In this document: piece by piece, positions 55,682-64,000 of the stretch
Numbering within the stretch: the first letter of the stretch is position 1
How the letters are laid out: each line of letters starts with the position of its first letter
Notes under the pieces: model-generated
Databases searched by the model: none
The model's input: only the letters and a program-made list of their open reading frames with translations
Told to the model about the DNA's origin: nothing
Made by a program: the position numbers and the translations under genes
Origin: Epiperipatus broadwayi
Lineage: Eukaryota > Onychophora > Udeonychophora > Euonychophora > Peripatidae
Length of the DNA: 64,000 nucleotides
Assembly (NCBI GenBank): GCA_028023455.1
Contig: JAQFVV010006476.1
Coordinates: forward strand, 124,001-188,000
Reading direction: 5' to 3'

Positions 55682-57423
55682 TATAACGGAAATGGTTATT
55701 TGCGGTTTTTGATTTATATGATATATTTCTACTTTCAATTATATTTTATACTTATTTATTATACTTTATTTCTTCACAACTTTGATTCTTCCTTTCATTT
55801 ATTTATTTATTATACATTTTATTTTTACAGCATTTGCTTATTCTTATTTGTTTATTATCAGTTTTGCTAACCGAAATATCCCGGCTTAGCCTCCAACTGT
55901 AATGGATATTGTTTATTTATTTATTTAACCAACACCATTTTAATGCAAGCAGAGAGCTAATACAGATACAAATTTAACTTCATATCTATACCCTTGACCG
56001 AACCCCAAGGCAATACGTATATATTATCTTGGCGTTATTTTTCCCGATCAAGAATTCTCGGCTGCTGAACAACGCAAACCATTTCAAAGAAATTTAACGA
56101 ATGTCCAGCGCTTGCTATTTATTTTTATATAATTGGGAAATTCACACAAACAAGCAGCACATGAATACCTTTAAAAAATCAGCATTACCCTTTAATCACT
56201 AATTACAGTTTCCTCCCTGTCGTAGCTTGGTGATAGGAGAATAAAGCAAGTATACGCAATTTTAAGAATAAATATGTTTAATAACACTCACTTTTATATA
56301 AAAAAAATACATGATAACAATAATAAAAAACACACACTTATATAAATACATGGCTATAATAAAACATAGAAAAAAGATCAAATATAAAAGTTATTTTGAA
56401 GTCCTATTGGATAGAGTTCTAAATTTATCAAAATTGTTCCTTGTTTACTTATTTACGACATTAAAAATTAAAATGCATGCATGCTCTTACCTAGGTTTTC
56501 CTTGTAGTTGTTTCCATGGGTATTTCTTTCGAGAGCTTTTTACCGTCCAGTGGGAGATCATCCCTTTTTTTGTAGAGACAGTGATGTCCTTCACTGTCGG
56601 CTGGATTGATTTTCTCTCTCAGTTTTTGGGGTTATTTCTCATTTCAGTTTTTTCCTTCTTGTTGATTCTTTAGGTAGATTTTTAAGTTGTCAGTCACAGA
56701 AGCGGCGGTCTCTCTAGCAGGTCAGGCATAGATCTTACATTGTGAGTCAGTGGTGAGACGGATTGAATACGAACCCACATCCCTTTAACGCCACTAGCCG
56801 CACCCTTCTTTCATTTTCTTTGAGCTGTTGTTTCTTCAAAGTCTCTATTAGCAATCCTAGATAATAATAATAATGATTCTCTTACTGTCTTTCTTTTGTT
56901 CATTGTTTTGTAAATTTTTAATTAAGATTTAGATTTCCAACCAATTCTTATCATCATGTTTCTTTATTTAATTAGTGGCTGGAATGTAGGTTTAATTAAT
57001 TTAGCTGTAATTATAAGCTCTTCCTTATTATACATTTTCTTTGTCCGAGGAATTTAATTAGTCCAACAGACTTTAACACCTATGGCCATATTGTTTTTAT
57101 ATTACATATTACATTTAATTTTTATTTAAAGTTTACAATTCATTTTTTCACATTTATGTTTTACTCTTTATTTTAATTTATCACAATAGTTTTTTAAAAA
57201 GAGAAAAAGAGACGCATTTCTTTATGCACCCCCCTCCCCTTCTCTTACTATTACAAAATCCAAACTAATTTAGACATTTGAATTTCAACTTTCTCTTTTC
57301 CTTCTTTTTTTTTTTAAAATTTAGTAGCTAATCCATTTCACTTTTATTACTTTCTAATAGCTAATTTATCTAATGTTGTTAATAAATATATATGTGTGTC
57401 GATGACTTTATGTGGTCGTCACA
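55682..57423 (-). mobile_element. LTR (3' LTR by element orientation)
   Basis: 1742 bp, direct repeat of 59807-61549. Starts TATAACGGAAATGG (TG changed to TA) and ends GGTCGTCACA on plus, i.e. TGTGACGACC...on minus. Differences in the first 360 bases amount to roughly 10, near 3 percent, so the insertion is not very recent. The 120-residue ORF (56311-56673) lies entirely in the LTR and is probably not coding. Confidence 0.93.
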
Positions 57424-58414
57424 TTACACTCCGCCCGTTTTTGAGAATTAAAATCGGGTCGAATCTTAGTCTGAGATGAGAGCTTATTTTAATTCTTTGC
57501 TTTCAACCCTTACTTCTGCTTTTATTACAGACCTTTCCACTCTATCATAATGAGTGATGAAGATGATGAGGATGACTGCAGAGAGACAGCTAGGAAAAAC
57601 TACACAATTCTTTCCGATCGATTTTGGCTGATCAACCAATTTAATCTCTACGCATATGAGACCATGGCATAACTTAACTCTATCAAAAACATAAAAGGTT
57701 TAAAGCATGTGAACAGCAGGATATTTCTACTTTCTGTTCATCTTGCGCAAACAACAAATTCTTATTCTTTATTTATTTTATTCGAGGCACTAATTCTTAA
57801 TTCTTCATTTATTTATTTTGAGACACTAATTCTTATTATATTGAGACACTAATTCTTATTATACAATGAGTCCAGGATTCTTACTGGCGCTTCATTTAAA
57901 AGTTTAACCACCGAGAGCCATGAGAATCTAAAGTGCGAAGAGACGGCTGAATCAAGCTCAAAATACGACCCAAACATAATGCATACACACACACATATAT
58001 GCCTCAATCTGCAACCTCATACACCTACTAGTGATATCTGTTATTTACGCATTATCACTATTATTCATTTATTTATTTTTATTAATTATTAACTGGCTCT
58101 TTAATGAGTCTAAACGATTCTTATTTTTATTTTTACTTTTATTTATTTGTTAATTATATCTGCATTTGTAATTGACAGATTGTTATACGAATAAATTATT
58201 TCAGATTTCTTTTCCCTTTTTTTTTTTTTTTTTTTGCTATTACTTTTATTTGCATTTGTCTTGCTGTGCTTGACTGCACATAAACACGCATTAAGTCTAT
58301 CATTGATTTCACCGTGAACATTTTTTTTTTGTTTATTATAGTAACTTTAATTATTTGTCGCGAGACGATTTGCCCCACCTGTCATATGTTTAAAAAAAAA
58401 ATTAACTTTATTTC

Positions 58415-59416
58415 TCATGATCCCATGACGTTATTGTTTGATCGCACTGACATATCCGTCCGTTTATTTTCTTTCGGCTTAGTTTTTGTCTGGAGGCTTC
58501 TTATCATACCTTTTACCATACATATTTCCACTTGTGCTTGGAACTGGAGCAATGTTCCGATGTCCGGATAATTTAGATCTGAGCCTCTTCCGGTCTGTTT
58601 GGACATTTCAGCCCTTTCTGATCTACCAGTAAATGCCTGGTTTCCTTCCCAATAATCGCGATGAGGATTGTATTGCATTCTTCCTATGTGCGGATCGTTG
58701 GGCTGGGGTTTAAATCTCCGATCCTCCGCCTTGTAATTAGGCCTAGTGCTGTCAAATGCATTCAGCGACTCATCAACCTGTTCAACAGTCTTTCCTTTTG
58801 TGCCTATGAGCATCTGTTCTACATTATTGCTTTCACTACTTATTTGCAAGCACTTGCTCACGCTTTCTTGCTCTTTACTGTTAGCTCTTATCATCTCTGT
58901 TATATTTTCTATTTTATTTTCACCCCTTTCTACCCTCACTTCTATCTTCTCAACTGTGTTCGCTAACTGAGTTACCTCTAGTTGTATGTTTTCTATAGCC
59001 TTTCCATTTTCATTTTTTATTACTTCAATTTTCTCCTCTTGCTCTAATTTAACTTGCTCTATTTTCTCCAGTAGTTCCTCCTGGTGATTCAACCTTTCAT
59101 TTGCAACCTTCATTTGGTATGAGGTTTGTTCACATTTTTCATTCGCTTCTTCAATCCTTTGGCTAAAATTCTTACTTAGTCGTTTGCCCAACTCTTCTAT
59201 CCTCCTATTATTTCTTTCATCTCTTTCCCTCATTTCCATAATCAACCATTGCTGGCCTTCCATTATTTTCGTGAGCATATCCATTATACTGTAGCTTTCT
59301 ATTTTATTTTTACTATCAACCGTCATCTCCATCCCCTTGCTAATTTCTATTTCACCCACTAGAGCATCCATTTCTGTTTTGATCTCGTGTGCATAAAATC
59401 TATCTGACATGCACAC
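58415..59416 (-). CDS. Gag-like coiled-coil protein of the LTR element
   Basis: 333 residues, starting MCMSDRFYAHEIKTEMDALV. An extended, highly charged coiled coil runs about residues 60-200 (many E, K, Q heptads: EELLEKIEQVKLEQEEKIEV). The C-terminal 130 residues are polar and rich in R, N, P and Q (NPHRDYWEGNQAFTGRSERA). There is no CCHC zinc knuckle and no protease motif. Its place after the 5' LTR and primer-binding site (minus orientation) suggests a structural protein that helps package RNA; that is inference. An alternative is an unrelated captured coiled-coil ORF. The second Met (residue 3) gives an equally good start. Confidence 0.7.
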   Translation of the reverse strand: MCMSDRFYAHEIKTEMDALVGEIEISKGMEMTVDSKNKIESYSIMDMLTKIMEGQQWLIMEMRERDERNNRRIEELGKRLSKNFSQRIEEANEKCEQTSYQMKVANERLNHQEELLEKIEQVKLEQEEKIEVIKNENGKAIENIQLEVTQLANTVEKIEVRVERGENKIENITEMIRANSKEQESVSKCLQISSESNNVEQMLIGTKGKTVEQVDESLNAFDSTRPNYKAEDRRFKPQPNDPHIGRMQYNPHRDYWEGNQAFTGRSERAEMSKQTGRGSDLNYPDIGTLLQFQAQVEICMVKGMIRSLQTKTKPKENKRTDMSVRSNNNVMGS

Positions 59417-59785
59417 TAACTAATCACTTATATTTTATTCTATGGCTTTATTATTCTAACTCTCTTCTTTTAGGATTATCTTACTTTACTGACTTTATAT
59501 TTCACTGACACTAGGTACGTTTGTTCGACTCTCCCCGTCCCACTCACTAATCATCACTCACCCACACCTGCCTTCAAGACCCCTCTGCAACTGTCTCCAA
59601 TTTACAACCTAACTTCCCAAATTATATCACGTTCTCTTTCTCTCCTTTTACCCTCTATTATTTTATTTTATTTCTTGCTTTTGTCTACCACCAAGCTATT
59701 TTTGATTTGTTTATTAATTATTGCATCAACTATTAATTTTGTTATATTCGAATTCAAATGGGCTGAACTTGTAAACGTGAAAATA

Positions 59786-59804
59786 TCCCGGACTCTGGCC
59801 CCCA
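59786..59804 (-). promoter_or_regulatory. Primer-binding site of the LTR element
   Basis: On minus, TGGGGGCCAGAGTCCGGGA begins two bases inside the end of the LTR (...CGTTACA-AT-). TGG pairs with a tRNA CCA end. I cannot name the tRNA with confidence. Confidence 0.75.
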
Positions 59805-59806
59805 AT

Positions 59807-61549
59807 TGTAACGGAAATGGTTATTTGCGGTTTTTGATTTATATGATATATTTCTACTTTCAAATATATTTTATACTTATTTATTATACTTTATTTCTTC
59901 ATAACTTTGATTCTTCCTTTCATTTATTTATTTATTGTACACTTTATTTTTACAGCATTTGCTTATTCTTATTTGTTTATTATCAGTTTTGCTAACCGAA
60001 ATATCCCGGCTTAGCCTCCAACTGTAATGGATATTGTTTATTTATTTATTTAACCAACGCCGTTTTAATGCAAGCAGAGAGCTAATACAGATACACATTT
60101 AACTTCATATCTATACTCTTGACCGAACCCCAAGGCAATACGTACATATTATCTTGGCGTTATTTTTCCCGATCAAGAATTCTCGGCTGCTGAACAACAC
60201 AAACCATTTCAAAGAAATTTAACGAATGTCCAGCGCTTGCTATTTATTTTTATATAATTGGGAAATTCGCACAAACAAGCAGCACATGAATACCTTTAAA
60301 AAATCAGAATTACCCTTTAATCACTAATTACAGTTTCCTCCCTGTCGTAGCTTGGTGATAGGAGAATAAAGCAAGTATATGCAATTTTAAGAATAAATAT
60401 GTTTAATAACACTCACTTTTATATAAAAAAATACATGATAACAATAATAAAAAACACACACTTATATAAATACATGGCTATAATAAAACATAGAAAAAAG
60501 ATCAAATATAAAAGTTATTTTGAAGTTCTATTGGATAGAGTTCTAAATTTATCAAAATTGTTCCTTGTTTACTTATTGACGACATTAAAAATTAAAATGC
60601 ATGCATGCTTTTACCTAGGTTTTCCTTGTAGTTGTTTCCATGGGTATTTCTTTCGAGAGCTTTTTACCGTCCAGTGGCAGATCATCCCTTTTTTGTAGAG
60701 ACGGTGATGTCCTTCACTGTCGGCTGGATTGATTTTCTCTCTCAGTTTGTGGGGTTATTTCTCGTTTCAGTTTTTTCCTTCTTGTCGATTCTTTAGGTAG
60801 ATTTTTAAGTTGTCAGTAACAGAAGCGGCGGTCTCTCTAGCAGGTCAGGCATAGATCTTACATTGTGAGTCAGTGGTGAGATGGATTGAATACGAACCCA
60901 CATCCCTTTAACACCACTAGCCGCGCACTTCTTTCATTTTCTTTGAGCTGTTGCTTCTTCAAAGTCTCTACTAGCAATCCTAGATAATAATAATAATAAT
61001 GATTCTCTTACTGTCTTTCTTTTGTTCATTGTTTTGTAAATTTTTAATTAAGATTTAGATTTCCAATCAATTCTTATCATCATGTTTCTTTATTTAATTA
61101 GTGTCTGGAATGTAGGTTTAATTAATTTAGCTGTAATTATAAGCTTTTCCTTATTATACATTTTCTTTGTCCGAGGAATTTAATTAGTCCAACAAACTTT
61201 AACACCTACGGCCATATTGTTTTTATATTACATATTACATTTAATTCTTATTTACAGTTTACAATTCATTTTTTCACATTTATGTTTTACACTTTATTTT
61301 AATTTATCACAATAGTTTTTTAAAAGAGAAAAAGAGATGCATTTCTTTATATACCCCCCTCCCCTTCTCTTACTATTACAAAATCCAAAGTAATTTAGAC
61401 ATTTGAATTTCAACTTTCTCTTTTCCTTCTTTTTTTTAAAAAAAATTTAGTAGCTAATCCATTTCACTTTTATTACTTTCTAGTAGCTAATTTATCTAAT
61501 GTTATTAAGAAATATATATGTGTGTCGACGACTTTACGTGGTCGTCACA
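59807..61549 (-). mobile_element. LTR (5' LTR by element orientation)
   Basis: 1743 bp. Starts TGTAACGGAAATGG and ends GGTCGTCACA on plus, with TG...CA termini intact. Matches 55682-57423 along its length. The 99-residue ORF (60399-60698) is the counterpart of the ORF in the other LTR. Confidence 0.93.
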
Positions 61550-61699
61550 ATTTAATAACTTTTATTTGCGAACATTTATACTTTAACTTTTTTTTTAAAA
61601 AATAATGTAACGGCATGTGTGCCCATTATAATATATTATTATTATTAAATATTCTTAATAATTATGAAATGCTCTTGTCTTATAGATCTTATATTTTAT

Positions 61700-62115
61700 T
61701 CATCATCATCATCAACCATTATCAATCCATTGCAGGATGAAGATCTCTCCAAGTTCAATCCATCTTCTCCAATCTTTAGCTTCTCTTCTCCACATAACCC
61801 CTACACACTTTCTTATTTCATACATCTATCTCACATGTGGTCTCTTTCTGGGTCTTTTGAAATCTTTAGGAATCCAGTTTAAGATTTCAATTGACCATGT
61901 ATTAATATCTCTTCTAGCAATATATCCAGTCCAACTCCACTTCAGTCTTAATTTTTTCAATGAGGTCAGTAAATCCTGTTTGTTCTCTTACTCCTAGATT
62001 GTGTTTTAGAACTCTTCTTGTTATTCCTAACATGCATCTTTCCATACTTATTTGAGTGATATGAAGTCTCTGTATTGCTCTTCTAAGTGTCCGATATTCA
62101 TTCTAAATTCAATCA
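61700..62115 (-). pseudogene. RTE-type LINE 3' fragment
   Basis: Antisense copy: TTGATAATGGTTGATGATGA tail, GGAGAGATCTTCATCCTGCA, AAAGACCCAGAAAGAGACCA, and GAAGTGGAGTTGGACTGGAT on minus (KWSWTG), as in the copy at 29795. 5'-truncated, dead. Confidence 0.85.
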
Positions 62116-62447
62116 ATTTATGTTGTGTGACTAATAGGATTTAAAGACATTTTTTTGTTTATATTTTAACTATTAAATGTTATTCAGTATGTGCCATAAG
62201 CTGGATATAGCTATTATTTATTGGTATTTTAAATATTGTGACTGTATTCAAGTGATTCAAACAAACATTAAAATATAATGGGAATTTTTACATCAATAGT
62301 TTAGTATGATTTTTCTACAGTACAGGCTCTTTCATATCTGCACTCCAATATGTAATATATTGGGTGTTTGAACGCAGACTTTCACACGATCCTCAACTAT
62401 CCATGCTATCTGCTGCCACACTTGATCACACACACACATATAGAAAA

Positions 62448-62515
62448 GATAAGTAATCACCAATATACATATTTCATGCTAAACCAGCACTCGTCAGTTG
62501 GTCCAGATTATCCTC
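62448..62515 (-). ncRNA. Hammerhead ribozyme motif, type I, intact core
   Basis: Minus: ACCAACTGACGAGTGCTGG (N7 = C), TTTAGCATGAAA, TATGTATA cut before TTGGT; outer stem I GGATAATC with GATTACTTATC. Confidence 0.86.
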
Positions 62516-62535
62516 TCCACACACACACATATATA

Positions 62536-62945
62536 TGTAATATACAAATCAATATATATATCAAAATACAGTACAATTTATATAAATTATATTCTTTTAG
62601 AAGTACTTTCGACTATACACTTTGTAGTCTTTATCAACTATATAACGTTGAATAATCAAAACGAGACAACCCTTAACAATACCCATAGTTCAATTCAGAT
62701 TTCCCACAATTCTGTTATCTTAACATTTGATGACTGGCGATTCATTAACATCAAATGTTAAGTAACAGAGTTATGGGAAATCTGAATTGAACTATGGGTA
62801 TTGTTAAGGGTTGTCTCGTTTTGATTATTCAACGTTATATAGTTGATAAAGACTACAAAGTCTATAGTCGAAAGTACTTCTAAAAGAATATAATTTATAT
62901 AAATTGTACTGTATTTTGATATATATATTGATTTGTATATTACAT
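62536..62945. repeat. Foldback element FB-E, near-perfect palindrome
   Basis: Arms of about 195 bp, for example AATAATCAAAACGAGACAAC, CCTTAACAATACCCATAGTT and complements, around ACTGGCGATTCATT. Only a handful of mismatches were seen by eye. It contains ACTTTCGACTATA...TAGTCTTTATCAAC, the module shared with FB-D. Confidence 0.95.
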
Positions 62946-63055
62946 ATATTGTGAAACGAATACAGATATCAAACTTTATTTATTACATATATATATATAC
63001 ACACTCAATGTTCAGCTTATATTAAGATAGCCAATCTTCATACTTTAATGGACAG

Positions 63056-63120
63056 GATAATCTGGACCAACTGACGAATGCTAGTTTAGCATGAAATATG
63101 TATATTGGTGATTATTTATC
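63056..63120 (+). ncRNA. Hammerhead ribozyme motif, type I, intact core
   Basis: ACCAACTGACGAATGCTAG, TTTAGCATGAAA, TATGTATA cut before TTGGT. Stem II ATGCT/AGCAT has five Watson-Crick pairs, the best of the set. Outer stem I ATAATC/GATTAT. Confidence 0.88.
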
Positions 63121-63220
63121 TTTTTGACATGGGTGTGATCAAGTGTGTCAGCAGTATGAGATAGTTTGGATAGTTGAGGGTCATGTGAAAGTCTGAGTTC
63201 AAACCCCCCATATATAAATT

Positions 63221-63695
63221 GTTTAGATAACATTTCAGTTACAATGTAATAAAATTGTTAAAGCAAATTGAATCCATGACTTTGAGTAATGACAATAGTA
63301 TATACCTAACTCAAGTTATTTCAAAGTGAAAATCCTTTTAGCTTAATATTTTCTCTTATATAAGTTATTCATATATAAATCACCCATGCCTGACTTATAA
63401 TCCTTAATGTTGCTCAGAAAAAAAAAATCTTGTATTGCCAATTTTAATTGTTTGTTGCCTGGTTACATCATAGCTGAAATTTTATTTAGATTATCACATG
63501 GAAACATTTCCACTATATTTTAAACTTTTTATGTATAATTCATGAAAATATTTTAATTAATATCCATGTCTGTGTTTTCAAGTTTTTGGTTTTTATCAAT
63601 GCATCTCTCTTCTTAGATCTCACAATCATCTATCAGAACAAGATTTGAGTGCAGATAGTTTGATACTTATATATTTAAACAAGTGGTGAAAGTAT
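63221..63695. other. Gene-free AT-rich stretch
   Basis: Nothing recognised between the HHR repeat pair and the final ribozyme copy. Confidence 0.5.
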
Positions 63696-63703
63696 GCATA
63701 AGA

Positions 63704-63771
63704 GATTATAATCTGGTTCAACTGATGAGTGCTGTTTCTGCATGAAATGTGCATCTTGAGAATCACTTGTC
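63704..63771 (+). ncRNA. Hammerhead ribozyme motif, type I, divergent subtype
   Basis: TTCAACTGATGAGTGCTG, TTTCTGCATGAAA, TGTGCATC with cut after AUC (63755), then TTGAG. Inner stem I is TTCAA/TTGAG where most copies have ACCAA/TTGGT, a two-sided change that keeps pairing. Stem III ATG/CAT is also different in sequence but paired. Only the ribozyme region of the repeat is recognisable. Confidence 0.78.
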
Positions 63772-64000
63772 TTTTTTGCATCTTTGTTTTACAAATGTAT
63801 GATGGAATGAAAGTTTAAAATATATCTAAAAACATATATATGAAGTTCAATTTACATATATTTAAAAATATATGTGTATGAAATGGACCTTTGAAAATGC
63901 ATCCATACTGAGAAAAGAAGATCTGAGCTGGTAGATGGTTGAGAAAGCTAAAGTGAGGGATGGACTGATAAAAAACAAAACGTTTAAAAAAATATGTATG

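Larger units (their letters stand above)
57424..59806 (-). mobile_element. Internal region of non-autonomous LTR element
   Basis: 2383 bp between the LTRs. It has one good ORF (58415-59416, minus) and no protease, reverse transcriptase, RNase H or integrase. Next to the 3' LTR, the minus strand reads AAAAACGGGCGGAGTGTAA, a purine-rich stretch that could be the polypurine tract. The about 1 kb from 58414 to 57424 is without coding signs. Confidence 0.88.
62345..63220. mobile_element. HHR repeat pair split by FB-E palindrome
   Basis: Minus arm 62345-62530 (outer end GTTTGAACGCAGACTTTCAC) and plus arm 62990-63220 (ending AAAGTCTGAGTTCAAACCCC), with a 410-bp palindrome (62536-62945) between them. 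The plus arm has a deletion between GGACAGG and ATAATCTGG. Both arms keep intact ribozyme cores with the same CTGACGA variant on both sides. Confidence 0.82.

Noticed and set aside
56311-56673. 120-residue ORF repeated at 60399-60698 as a duplicated gene
   Set aside because: Both lie in the LTRs of the same element; one is shortened by a frameshift and neither has a recognisable domain.
58314-58571. Plus-strand ORFs at 58314-58571, 58661-58966 and 58746-58970
   Set aside because: They are antisense shadows of the 333-residue gag-like ORF on minus.
1-64000. CRISPR array, operons, bacterial promoters or phage genes
   Set aside because: No regularly spaced repeats with unique spacers and no dense coding; spliced exons and animal transposons show that the DNA is eukaryotic.

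Overview
This window is AT-rich eukaryotic (metazoan) DNA with long introns and very few coding bases. It has no bacterial-style gene packing, almost every long ORF lies in a repeat, and the one recognisable host gene is split by 7-10 kb introns. The set of repeats (tRNA-derived SINEs, an RTE-type LINE, mariner, hAT, interspersed TTAGGG-like repeats, large foldback elements) fits an invertebrate, probably a lophotrochozoan. A mollusc such as a cephalopod is my guess, not a demonstrated fact.

Host gene. Three plus-strand exons (28906-29064, 36187-36338, 46109-46203) join in frame. They encode the N-terminal part of a solute carrier family 23 (nucleobase/ascorbate) transporter, and the gene continues beyond the window. 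A TATA-like box (4744) followed by a strong splice donor (5042/5043) may mark an upstream non-coding first exon, because the first coding exon begins at a good acceptor only 15 bases before its ATG.

Repeats make up nearly everything else. (1) A dispersed repeat, here called HHR repeat, is present about 17 times and carries type-I hammerhead ribozyme motifs. Ten copies keep the whole catalytic core, and stem I shows compensatory changes between copies. Five loci have the same divergent two-arm (palindromic) arrangement. This is the most interesting system in the window. (2) Several foldback families (FB-A to FB-E) carry a similar TTTC-hairpin-TTCATCAG module near the apex of their arms. (3) tRNA-derived SINEs of several kinds are present. 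One very short kind (about 95 bp) joins different tRNA-like heads to the same CATATG-A(n) tail and has 15-17 bp target-site duplications. (4) LINE relics include an RTE-type copy at about 37060-39545 that is itself interrupted by a tRNA-SINE and by a hAT element with an exact 8-bp duplication. (5) A 1234-bp TIR element with telomere-like repeats is inserted with an exact 8-bp duplication into an FB-B foldback. (6) Mariner relics are present. (7) A complete LTR element (55682-61549, minus strand) has 1.74-kb LTRs, a 4-bp duplication, a primer-binding site and only a gag-like ORF, so it is probably non-autonomous.

Layout. 1-5 kb: LINE tail, FB-A, first HHR-repeat pair, candidate promoter. 5-9 kb: little recognisable. 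9-14 kb: LINE tail and nested foldbacks. 16-23 kb: mariner, FB-C, family W, FB-D. 23-28 kb: tandem 285-bp array and HHR repeats. 28-46 kb: SLC23 exons with intron repeats. 47-53 kb: SINE-C cluster and foldbacks. 55-62 kb: LTR element. 62-64 kb: HHR repeats interrupted by a near-perfect palindrome.
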